Shown piece after piece: positions 42,960-54,500 of a DNA stretch of 64,000 bases. A program made the position numbers and the translations under genes. Each line of letters begins with the position of its first letter. The first letter of the stretch is position 1. The notes beneath the pieces are model-generated. The model had not been told where the DNA came from. It did not search any database and was given only the letters and a program-made list of their open reading frames with translations. The stretch is from Siniperca chuatsi (taxonomy: Eukaryota; Chordata; Actinopteri; Centrarchiformes; Sinipercidae), in contig NC_058056.1 in the NCBI RefSeq assembly GCF_020085105.1, forward strand, positions 16,921,429 through 16,985,428, written 5' to 3'.

Positions 42960-43577
42960 ATTTAGGAATATTCAGATTTTGGGAAATACAAGTTAGATGA
43001 AAAGATCAATACCACTCTCATGTCTGTACGGTAAATGTAAAGCTATAGCCAGCAGATGATTAGCTAAACTTAGCATAAAGATTGGATATAGGGGGAAACA
43101 GCTAACCTGGATCACTAAGTAATATGTTATATATTGTTTGTTTAATTCGTACAAAAACAGAAACGTAAAAAAGATAAGTTGTGGTTTATGTGGTTTACTA
43201 TTTCTTGGTACTACTTCCTGAGTCTCTACTGGTTCTACTGGTCCACAAAAGAAATTGTCTGGCACATAATCTACTACAAAACCACAACTTGTTGTTTCTA
43301 CATTTTTGTTATTGTATGAATTAAACAAATGAGATATAATGTGTTAATTTGTGAGCTCTAGAGGTGCTGGTAGGTGGATTTTTGTTACCTTTGGAAAGGG
43401 CCAGGCTAGCTGTTTCCCCTTGTTTCCACCAGTCTTTATGCTAAGCTAAGCTAACTGGCGGGCTGGCTGTAGCTTCATATTGAACATACAGACATGACAG
43501 TGCATTTTCTCATCTAACTCTTGGCAAGAAAGTAGTTAAGCATATCTAAATTTTGTAGCATTTTGGGAATGTTCCTT
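42960..43577. mobile_element. Long foldback (hairpin) element, about 620 bp
   Basis: The two halves are near-complete inverted copies. The left arm has TTTTGGGAAATACAAGTTAG, AGCTATAGCCAGCAGATGAT, GGGGGAAACAGCTAACCTGG, TTGTTTAATTCGTACAAAAA and TAAGTTGTGGTTTATGTGG. The right arm has each block reversed and complemented (AAACCACAACTTGTTGTTTC, TGTATGAATTAAACAAATGA, AGGCTAGCTGTTTCCCCTTG, TAACTGGCGGGCTGGCTGTA, CTAACTCTTGGCAAGAAAGT). The centre lies near 43240. No transposase. It is non-coding in every frame that I consider real. Confidence 0.8.
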
Positions 43578-45040
43578 CACCCCAGGTCAGAGAACAGTTA
43601 TGAACATTTAGTTAGTTGTTGCAGATAAGAGTGTCCTGCAGAAGCTAACCATGAAGTGAAGTTGATACCTCTGGCCTGAGGGGTCCAGAATGAAACCTGA
43701 TATGGAGATGAGACAAATCAGTGGCCTAAACACCATAAAGCAGCTGTGTGTGTGTGGCAATCTAACAGCCTCCTGTTCTAACATATGCATTTAGTTTCAC
43801 TTTTTATTTTGATATTGAAAACCTAATTTTCTCTTTATCTTCTAGTAGTTTGGTTCATATGTGTGCAGTGTCTGTGTGTTTGTAATATCTTGCCTCTAGC
43901 ATTAGAGTTTTTACCTCCAAATCCTGATGATGAGCATTGGATCTCATATGTCAACCTGCTGCAGGTCGCAATAAAAATGGAAACACACTCACACAGTTCT
44001 AAGATTTCCATTTACCTATTATTCATTTTCAAATATCAGATGTTGCCAGTTTCAATTACTAAATCAATATGCTTTCAGAGATAATGTTCCTTTAAATCTC
44101 GATACTCCGTGAGTTTCTTGGCGGATGTTTCCCTCTGACTGGCATTATTTTATTAATTTGTCTGCTAGTTGATATGGCAGATGATGCAGTGATGTGGTTT
44201 GTGTGACAGACACAATTTTCACCTGTCTGTATCTACCACTTTTTGTGTGTGTATGTGTCTGTTGTGCATGTGTGTGTGTGCATGCAAGAGAGACTGAAAG
44301 TTTGCATGTGTGCTTAATTGTAGATGTATGTGTGTGAGTGTGTGAGTGTGTGTGCCTACAGCATCATTCCACAGCTGTTGTTATCTTACCAGCTCTTTCA
44401 GTTGTGTTCATACCAATCCTCCAAAAACAGAGTCTGAGGAATGAAAGATGACTGACTTTTAACAAAGACCACAGAGACTAAAAATACCAATAGACTTTCC
44501 ACTATCTTAAACAAACGGTGCTTCTCAGTGTGCTTGGAATGGGCCTACATGACAAACTTAATGTAGAAAAAACACCAGTTTGAAAGGACAGCAGGTTATG
44601 ATGCAGAAGGAATGGAGAATTAATGAAAGTACCTGTGAAATGTCCTCTGAGTTCAAATAGTTTTTTCCTTTTCAAAGAGGAAATCTTCAAAAGACATCAT
44701 ACATGTGAACTTTACTTTTACCAAGATTCCACTTGAGTCACTCTGTTGAACTTTACAGCTTCCTTGGTGAGAATTCAGAAGCTAAAATGTTTGCCATTGC
44801 AGAAATATTTCAAAAAAGATCAAGAGCTCGGGCATCATAAATTTTTTCATGCCATAATGTGTCTTAGCAAGCATAAATCTTATTTTCTTAAAATGTTGTG
44901 CAAACTGAAAATGCATTTGCCCTCAAGCAGAGCTCAAATAAATGCATTCGTATTGAGCAATGGAATTCCTCTGTAGCTTCCCCTTGCCTCAGGTGTGTAG
45001 CGCACTAACCCCCAATTGCCAACATGCAAATGTCAAAGTG

Positions 45041-45145
45041 TCGTAGAAAAGGTTTCAGTCGTAGTCATCTGGACACTGTTTTCAGTTGATTCTGTTGATT
45101 CTGAAAACAGTGTCCAGATGACTACGACTGAAACCTTTTCTACGA
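45041..45145. repeat. Perfect inverted repeat: 45-bp arms, 15-nt loop
   Basis: The left arm 45041-45085 (starting TCGTAGAAAAGGTTTCAGTC) and right arm 45101-45145 are exact reverse complements, with the loop TTGATTCTGTTGATT between them. The flanking TGTCAAAGTG also recurs shortly after the right arm (near 45188). The sequence CAGTGTCCAGATGACTACGA and the following ACTCCTGGACGAATGAGGGA resemble a repeat I have seen elsewhere in fish. Confidence 0.9.
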
Positions 45146-45959
45146 TAGAACACTCCTGGACGAATGAGGGACTACACCGTCTTAAATGTCAAAGTGCTGA
45201 AACTTGTGGCTGTAGAGCTCCAAAACTCTGCCGTTCCCTTCTGTCAGCTCCTCATTTTCTCTCCTGTCCTACCCTTGCCAGCATTACCATTAATCTGCTG
45301 CTTTTTCATATTCGTGCTAACACCTCCTCGCCCCTCAATTTTACCCTTTCTTCCCCCATTGTTACACCCAAACTCCTGTCTTCTCCTTCCCCCCAACCCT
45401 GATCCCTCACTCGGGGCAATGTGGAGTTTCTGGGAGTGGCTGCTGCTGGCTGGCGGGTGGAATATTAAAAAGGAGTGGGGCTGACTAGGAGGGGGGTTAG
45501 AGAGTCTTTCCAGACTCTTGGAGCCTCTCGACGCCAGACCAAATAAAGTGACAGCAGTATTCTGCTAAAGAGGTCTCACCATTCACCACAGAAGCACAGC
45601 TGAGGGGGTCAGAGCACCTGACAGAGGTCAACGAATCATGCAAACACACAGATTGGTAAACTAGCTGCACACAAAGCTCAGAAGACAACACAGCGTCCTA
45701 TAAGCTGCTGTTTAAAAAAAGATAAAGGTTGCTGATTTTAACATCAAACACACATGCACACACAATCTTAAGAAAGGTTTTCAACCCAGCAATGGACTCA
45801 TAAGCATCTTGTGGTTTAGCAAATCAAAGCCTGTCATGCTTAAAGCCCTGTCTGCATGGACACCAGGCTGGGTATCAGTACTTGGCACTGGTACTGGAAC
45901 TGAATTTAAATTATACCAAATAGCATCGCAACAATGACAACCATATGATTAAAGCAGTT

Positions 45960-46645
45960 GACATTGATCAAATAAGTATTTAGAACAATACTTCAGTAAA
46001 AGTAGCAGTAAAACAATGTACAAATACTCTTACAAGCAAAAATCCTGCATTCAAAATCTTACGTAAGTAAAAATACACAAGTATTATCAGCAAAATGTAC
46101 TTAAAGTATCAAAAGTAAAAGTACTCATCATGGAGAATAGCCCCTTTTAGTGTTATTTATATTGTTTATATTGACTATTATTAGTGTAATGCTCTAGAAA
46201 TGATTGTCTGAATCTTGATATAAGAAAGAAAAAGAATGTTGTGTCACTATAATTATGAATGAAAAATGAAACTTAATTACAGAAAATTCTTGAAACAAGT
46301 TAATTAGCATTGAAAACAGGTTGGAAGATTTTTACTGCACTGGCAGATGTTTTCACTTAAAAAAAGAAGAGAAAATAAGACTTTAAGACCTAAAATGACT
46401 TCATAAGAGGGATTTTTTTTCATGGAACAATGCATCATGTTTTAAAGGCTTATTATATTTTTGTATGAAAAACAATCTGCAAAAAAAACAGTAACTACAG
46501 CTGTCAGATGTGTGTATATGTATGTGTCTCTGAAATGTAGGGGAGTATAAAGTAGCAGAAAATAGAAATGCTTTAATAAAGTACAAGTTCCTCAGAATTG
46601 TACTTAAGTTTGGTACTGGAGTAAATGTATTTAGTTGATACCTAA
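45960..46645. mobile_element. AAGTACTTTTACTTAAG-family element
   Basis: The left part (about 45985-46140) has AAAATCCTGCATTCAAAATC, AGTATTATCAGCAAAATGTA and AAAAGTACTCATCATGGAGA. The right part (about 46540-46640) has AGAATTGTACTTAAGTTTGG and GGAGTAAATGTATTTAGTTG. About 400 bp of unrelated AT-rich sequence lies between. Confidence 0.55.
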
Positions 46646-49600
46646 TACCTGCAATTCATGGGAGTTACTGATGCTAAGAGATATTTTGTACTTCTAAGTT
46701 GTGGTTCTTGCCTTTATCTAACTAATAGAAGCATAATCATTTTCTGATCTGCTCCATCTGTGTGTGCATGTTTCAGAGCTACAATCAAGTCAATTTCCTC
46801 CTTAAAACTAACCGAAATGTACTGAAAATATGCAGTAGATTTAGTTTAGAACTCACTTCTGTATATGTCAAATGCTATTTCACAATAAAAGCCTCTCAGT
46901 GCTGTCAAGTGCTTACCATGACACTAAGTGCAAAAAAGGTACATCTCGCTCCAGAACAAGCAAACAAACTCCTTTTAAAAAAATACAATCGTTAAGGCAG
47001 CCAAACTGATATATGTCATAAAATGCATTTACAAGTTCAGTATTTTAATGAGTGTTGAAACATTAGCATTACTAGTAGATGAGTAGAAAATATGTGCTAA
47101 TCACTTCCAGTTCCAGCATCTTTTTTACTGTCCCGAGAGCCTGACCACAGCAGATTCAGACACTGGAAATCTCTGTGCAATGCTTAGTATCCTCAATACT
47201 GTTTGGACATTGAATTTAGATTTTGTCAGACACATGAAATACATATAACTACAGACATTCGATACATTTATTTGCTAGTGAAAAAAAATAATATTTAGCA
47301 TAAGGGTGGAGGATTAAAGTAGTTTAGGAGGAAGTGGCATGGTGGAAAGGGGCAAATCATTGCAGTTGAAGTCAACATGTCAGGGCTTTAAGGTAACAGG
47401 TGTACCACTCATTGATTTCCCAGTGCGAGGAGCAGACAAGCACCGGGCTCCTTACATCTCTGTCAACCCTCAGCACACATTCCTCCATGACAAAGCAGGC
47501 ATTAGAGCAGATGGAGAGATATAGAAAGATATGTATGCTGTGTAGGAGTTGATGAGAAGGATCAGCCGCAGAACAAAAGAATTGGCTTCTATTTTTATTT
47601 GTTTCATCACCTTGCATGACTTACTCACTGCGGTTCAAGAGTTTCAATTTGCATGACCTTTATGTTTAGGGTTTAAGTCCTGATGAAAATGCAATTCTCA
47701 AGCAGCAAGAGCAGGATGAGATTTAGTGGTCAAACAGTCGTAAGGGAAAGGAGGGGCAGGAAAAGTTGGTGAAAGGAGGAGTAAGTGGGAGACAGGAAAA
47801 AGAGAAAGAGAGATATAGTGGGAGGGGAGAGGTGATGAGATAACCCCTTCTCAGCAGCAGTCGTGCGTAGAGCCAGCGCTGATGTCTGTTTGTATGCCAC
47901 CATGCATGGCTGCGTGCTCACATGCTCAGGCACACAAACAGTCACACAACAGACCAAAGCAACCGGGACACTTGGTTTCTTACCTGATGGGTGAGTTTCA
48001 AGGCATGAAAGGCAGTCGTGAGGTGCAGTTGTGACATCCATCCATCTTCCGTTTCCCCATCGTTCCCCCCGTCAGATTGGGCCAGAGGTTTCTTGACACT
48101 TTTACACAATTAAGACATTGAATTAACAATAAAGAGTAGACTTTTAAGATAAGTTTGGTAGAACTTTACTCAAGCTAGGGTTAGGGTTTGTGCAGAGGCA
48201 CATTTTTGAGCATACATGTGCATTAGCAAATTAGGAAAACCTACAGACACCCAACAGAAACTTCACTTGACTTCCCCTGTTGCATGCTCACCTTTCTCAT
48301 ATTCCTGCAGAGATAATGTTAGATATCTTATTGCATTATTATCGTATATTACTTAAAACATTCAAATATGTCATATAGTCATATTTTAGGAAACCATATC
48401 CTTACATTGTAAGCGTGGGTTTGTGTTTTGGTGATGCTTTATTTTACAGGGTCATAACTTCCTCATAATTTCCTTGTAAGTTTCCTGGAGAGAATTATGT
48501 GATTTAGTAGTAGTTTTAGAGAAAATAGTACTGTCATTGAAAAAACTGCTCCATCTAACCCAAGTAAATATTAATTTATTATTGGGAACTTTACTCTCCA
48601 TGTATGTTGAATTGTATGCTCGTGTGCAGACAATTATTATTATAATTTTTTTTGCATGTTCAGCTGACCTGCTGTGGTATAGCTAAAAGACTATGTTAAA
48701 CTAGCAATAAATTGACATTAATTAATTGAAAGTTGACGAATTGAACATTGCCTCCACTTTCCCTATAATTAGTACCAAATTAAAGAATTATTTTCAAGAA
48801 ACTTTTTGGAGATTGTTAGGACATTATTTCAAATTCTTCTAGATCATAAAATGCCTCATTCATGATTCAATTTATATTTCTTATCTTTTCTAACTTTTTA
48901 GGGTTATCATGTGACTAAAAATAAATTTAGCAGCTGCTGCTTATATGTGATTGCACATTTTAGAGCAGTTTATTTTTATAGTAAATATAGTAATGTTGAT
49001 CAGAGGATGTATGTAAGGTTGGTGTTTAGATGTGTGCATCAGGGCCTTATGGGAATTTTCCTGTGGTTGAAGTGCAGAGAGAGAAACACAGAGAGAGAGA
49101 GAGAGGGAGACTGAAGTGAGAATAAAAGAGTTTAACATTTTGATGTGTTAACTGCACAGCACTAATGAGGGACTGATCGAGAAAATCTAAGAAAGATAGG
49201 GTGAGAGAGAAAGAAACCACAGGCGAGAGAAACCGTTCACACCCTCAACGAGCTGATGAAAAGTGAAGGAAAGGCTGATTGCTTTGTGGAAAAGACCCAC
49301 ATCCATGTTACATCCATCCTGTGTTCACTTCTTTTCTCCCTCTTTTATAACTTATGGTTCTACAGTTTACATATGATGTCTGAATGAGATGTTTGGTAAA
49401 GCACAGATGTACAAACTGGAGTAACGGGGCATGGAAACAATTAGATTTTAGTCAACCACATTTGGAAAGTGTAGCAGACATGGATGGAGCTTTAACTGGA
49501 ATTACTTTAATTGATTTTAATTGTGTAGATGCACTCTCAGGATATATAATATATATGAAGGTGTGCCGTACACAGAAAAGTCTTCCTTCTTTCTTTTTCT

Positions 49601-49929
49601 CTTCTGACTCGATGCCAACTTGCCCTTGGGGCTCTGTGTCTATGTGTGTGTGTTACTCTGTCAGGGTGTGTGTGAGTGTGTGGGCAGGTGGCACAGCACG
49701 CACCCTTGTGTATTACCACGCCAGATTCCCTCAGGTGTCAGCCGCAAGAGGTGCTCACACAGACATAAATGAACAGATAAACAGCCACATGTAATTATAC
49801 ACACGCACATTACACTCTTTCTCTCTCTGTGTGTTTGTGTGTGCACCAGTGTGTGGGTGGAAGATGATATCCCCGACTGACATGAAGACCTTACAAGCCT
49901 CATTGCTTTTGCATTCCTGGTAGCCCAAG

Positions 49930-49931
49930 CT

Positions 49932-49966
<35 letters not shown>
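49930..49966. repeat. (TG)n microsatellite
   Basis: TG repeat with one TTTG interruption at its start. Confidence 0.85.
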
Positions 49967-50225
49967 ATTTACTGTGAAGTCAATGTGAAAGTGAACATTT
50001 CATCTTTTTAACACTATCTCTACAGTTTATAGTCAGCATCGTAAAATCCGTCTCCACTCACACAAGCAAAGTCAAAAATGCATTTAGTAGTTACCGAATT
50101 ATTTGTTGACCAGACCACATATATATTATTCATTAAAAATATCTTGGCAGAAAGAGTTGAACAATTCAGCTGGCCATGGAAAGAGCCAATATCTATTTTA
50201 CTATTATTTTAATATCAGTAAATTA

Positions 50226-50581
50226 CAATGGTGGAAAGTAATTAAGTACATTTACTCAAGCACTGTACATTTGTTTAACAGCTATAGTTACTTTACAGAT
50301 CACATCTTATTTATTGTTGCAGATCAAAATGTCCAACATTATACATTTGCTCCAGCTGGACCAATTGCAACACTAAATTACTGTGCATATAATTGCATCA
50401 ATAACAATGATAATCCAATAATATAGTATATATCATCATATAAACCTCTGAAATAAACCTCTGATAATACCTCTGTACTTTCACTTAAGTATAATTGAGA
50501 ATACAGGATATTTACTTGTAATGGAGTAAATTGTGTTATTGCTACTTTTACTTCTTTCTAGTACTTCACCTATCACCACTG
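50226..50581. mobile_element. AAGTACTTTTACTTAAG-family element, compact copy
   Basis: Begins ATGGTGGAAAGTAATTAAGT, ATTTACTCAAGCACTGTACA; ends TACTTTTACTTCTTTCTAGT, ACTTCACCTATCACCACTGG. Both ends are present about 350 bp apart, giving a reference length for the split copy at 23110-24668. Confidence 0.6.
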
Positions 50582-51319
50582 GTATATTAACACAGTTAAC
50601 TGGTTTTAACTAGACTGGGTAATGATTTATATTAAAAAATAAAATGTAAAAATCATTATTTTTAAATCTTTATTTATTTAACAATATATGTATTGTTTTT
50701 GTTCTTTTCTGTTCATTTATTGGTTTATACTGAAATTAGAGAGCACATTCTGTGTTGTGCATATTTTGCTGTGTTATTGTGTAAATTCAAATATATTAAT
50801 TAAAAAGCAAAGCTTTACAATACATTAAAGAATTGGCACTGGCTGCATAATTCTACATTTAAGAAATGACTAGATGTTGTTTTTTATTTTTAAATGCTAA
50901 ATGTACAAAATGTTTGAGTCTTTTTAAAATATGCTTCCCTTAAGACCACCTCTCCTCAGGAGTTTTGACCACAACACCAAAAGCATCCATTTTTGCATCT
51001 ATGAGCCCCAGAAAATAAAGAAACCAAAACCTGTGTATGACATGGAAATAAAGGGGGAGAGTGAAAAATGATACTGAAAAACTATTAACATGTTAAAGCC
51101 AAGTTCCAGGTAATGATCAGACTTTTCACACTCCTGGGATCTCTAATCTCACTCTTTTATCCAGTACGATAATGAGATTCAAAACACTCCTGCCTTTGAT
51201 TGTCTTGCAAAGTGTTCTCTTGGCTGCTCACACTCATACACATGCAAGCCAGTTTCTCTCCAGCCTGGGAAGAGTTAATGATCCTACACCTGTCCTATCA
51301 GACACCTGTTTCAGTCCTC

Positions 51320-51528
51320 TCAGCCAATCAGAGAAGAGAGGGAAACTCTCTGCTGGCATGAAATAAATCTGGGCCCTGCTCTGAAGGAATTACAACACTT
51401 GACTCATCTGTGTGTCACTGCTCACCTCTGCTAGACTCATAGACTCACTGACACAGATAGAGAAGCACATACAAACAGCGAGGAGTTGAAATTAAAGGAA
51501 CCTATTCCGGCTGACTTGGACTGGAGAC
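51320..51528 (+). promoter_or_regulatory. grhl3 proximal promoter and 5' UTR
   Basis: Upstream of the grhl3 ATG. A CCAAT box is at 51324-51328 (context GCCAATCAG). A perfect AP-1/TRE site TGACTCA is at 51400-51406, about 125 bp before the ATG. The start of transcription cannot be fixed; somewhere near 51400-51470 is likely. AP-1 control is typical of epidermal genes, which fits the product, but the link here is inference. Confidence 0.45.
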
Positions 51529-54500
51529 ATGACCAAAGAGACTGAGTAAGTTCTATGAGGATATTTTTTATTATTGTAGCTTAAAATGTGTGCTTTATCG
51601 GGATTTGTGTGTGCTTTTGGTTAGACTTTGTGTAATACAGTAAATAGTTCCGATTCCAGTCTGGGGGACAGAAACCCCCCTTCTTCCTATTTGCAATAAG
51701 ACTCCCATGTGAAAAATCCCAGTTTTAAGAAAGAAAGGGGTGTTTTGAAGGAAAATTGATATGGATAGTTTTAACACACACACAAACACATGCACTTTTG
51801 GGTCTGTGGTTGTAGTGGGTCTGTTTCGGCTTGTGTTGTCACTAACCTAGGGGCCACAGAACACAAAAGGAGACTAGGAAATAAGAATCTCCTCTTGAGG
51901 TGTTGGACAGACACAGAGGGCAATGACAGCATGTAATGCATTGAATTACATAATGGCGAAACCCTAGACATGAGCCCCCCCCCCGTGTCTGTGTAAAAAC
52001 ATCTGCACTCAGCTGGTTTTAGATGGAAATGGAGAGTAACTAATGGAGTTCTGTGGTGTTCACTGAGGCTGCTGTGTGTGAGAAGGAGAGACAGGTGCAT
52101 CTTAGAGCAGGTGTATGAGTTCTGTTATAGTATTTGCAATGTAGCTGGAATATCAAGCAAACAGACATAAACTAATGCTATAATCTGGTGTCAAAACAAA
52201 AATTAAAATGTACAGTATTCCATGCTCAATTCAGTATTTCGTAGTAGTGCCGTGTTAAAATCCAATATTCAGTCCTCTTTCATTAATCCTTATGAGAAAT
52301 GATTGGATTTCTCCTTAAGCTTTGATTCTGTTGTGGTTGTGAACACGTGTGGTCTTTCCCTCCTGTCAGCACATTTAATTAGCTGTTTATCCAGAGTAAA
52401 CTGCAGCTATTTGTTCATTAGCTACGTCAGACAAACTACAAAAGGGGGCTTAATCCTGGTAGGCAGGATATTTACAATCCAATGTCACTGCGAGTCTTTA
52501 CAAACAAATCCAATTCTCTGAATCCCAGGCTTTCTTCTTTTTTTTTTCTTTCTACAAGTGATATAGAAAACCAGAGCCACTGATGGTTGTGGGTTTCTAT
52601 TTACTTAGTAAGAAAATCTTGTCATCTCTTTTAAGATCTATCCAAATAAAAGGGTTTATACAGGATTCAAATTGTGTGCATGTGTGTGTTGGGGGTGGTG
52701 GTGGAGGGGGGTATTAGTGGGTGGCCCTTGGCTTTTTAAACCTTTTTGACACCACTGCTTCTGAGGGCTGTTACTCAGCTCTGTGGTTTTGCAATCGAAA
52801 CCATCCATGCTCAGGGGCAAGTATGTGCAGTGTCCCAAGGCTCAGGCACTGCGTTTAAACTCCAGTTTACTCTCACTCTGTTAAATCCTGTGTGTAATAA
52901 GCATTTAAAATACGTGAATACATTTATTTCCCCTTTAAACCACTAGATAATGCTACATTGTTTGTCTTTTTTCTCTATATTTGGATTTGTCAATCAAACC
53001 TGTGTCACTCACAACTCTTTCCTCCTCTCTGTAGAACTCTGGGATTGGTCTTTCAGAGCGAGAACTTCAACTATAACCGTTACACTAGCCACATCATGGA
53101 CTCCTGGTCCTACCTGGAGAGCCCTGTCCCCGAGCTGAACCACCCCAAACCCAGACTCCACCCAGGGGACGACCTGGCAGCCTTAACCATGCTTTATGAA
53201 CAGTGCAAGGTAGATACCAAACTTAACTCAAGGTTAGCCCCAAGATTAATTCTAACTTTCTCACTTTGACCACTTTTTTACAATTGCATTTTTATTTTAT
53301 TTTTCCAGAGCCAGAAAGAGCAAAAGATTGCTACCTGCAACCGTGCTGGCAACATCTCCAAAACAACCGAGAGGTAAGACACATAAATCCAGCTGTTCAC
53401 CACACTTATATAACTCCATGTATCAATATGTTTCACACATTTTTACTGAGGAGAGTGCAAATGAAATTCATTGAAATATCATCAAAAAAATGTAGCTGCT
53501 TAAATACAGAAACGTTTCCTTTTATTTTCATCCCATCCGCTGTTGTGACTGAATAAAATGTATTGGAGAGAGTGTTAATACAGAAAGAGAAAGGCAAGGG
53601 AGGTCATAAACAGGTGAGTGGGTAATCCTCAAGTAAAACATAGTCAGATGGATTTTTGTCTACCTCTCTAGACCTGTCATCCATCTATCCTCTCTCTATC
53701 ATCATCTCTGCCTTGCTTGAAGAGTTTCCCAACAGGCAGACAGTTGTTTTTCCTACTTTTTGTTAGGTGGGTGAGAAATGGCAATTGTTGGGGCGCGGTG
53801 TTGTCCCCTCAAACATTTTTAACAGAGAAACTCAAACACTGAGAAGAAAAAAGATGGATTGAGAGACAAATAGTATCCACCCAGAGTCAAATCTTTCTGC
53901 GAGTTCACATTGCAGTAGCTGTGTGTGCTGAGAGAGTTTAGACACAAGAAGTGCTTTTGCTGACTGTTGTATGTGTGCACAGGCTGTCTGCAGGCATCTA
54001 TAATGTTTAAAGCACACTACAGTTAGTCCCTTTTTAAGGTTATTTGTTTCCGAGTCATGCTGACCTCACCAAAGTGGCTTTTCTGTTGTAATTAAACAGC
54101 TCTCTCTTTCCCTCCCTTCTTTTTCACCTGTTTTCCCCACCCCGCCAGGACTCTAACCAACACCAATGAGTTTGTTTCATTGGAGGCGTCCGCCAACGTC
54201 ATGAAGCTCCTCTCTGAGAGTATTCCCTCAAGCCATCCCCAAGAGGTTTTGGGATCCAAGCAGAACACCTCCCTGCCAATCTCTGCTCCCAACACCTCAG
54301 ACACCTACGCCACCCTGACCAGCGTTGTAGCTGACACTTACGACAAGCAGGAGCTCAACATCATCTTTGACTCCCTGCTGCAGAAGTGGCCAGAGCCCGG
54401 TGCTTTCCCAGACCCCAGCACTGAGGTAAGTGTCATTATTTGAAAGCTGAGTGAGCCCTGTTTCCTGAGCAACTTGTCTTTTACTTGGCATTTCCATCTG

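Larger units (their letters stand above)
31521..51319. other. Gene-poor spacer between nipal3 and grhl3
   Basis: About 20 kb in which I found no exon on either strand, including no sperm-tail PG-rich (STPG1-like) repeats. It holds Class II and retroelement fragments, several microsatellites, a foldback element (42960-43577), a perfect hairpin (45041-45145), and non-repetitive stretches that could be regulatory (for example 36600-36990 and 39600-39760). Confidence 0.55.
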
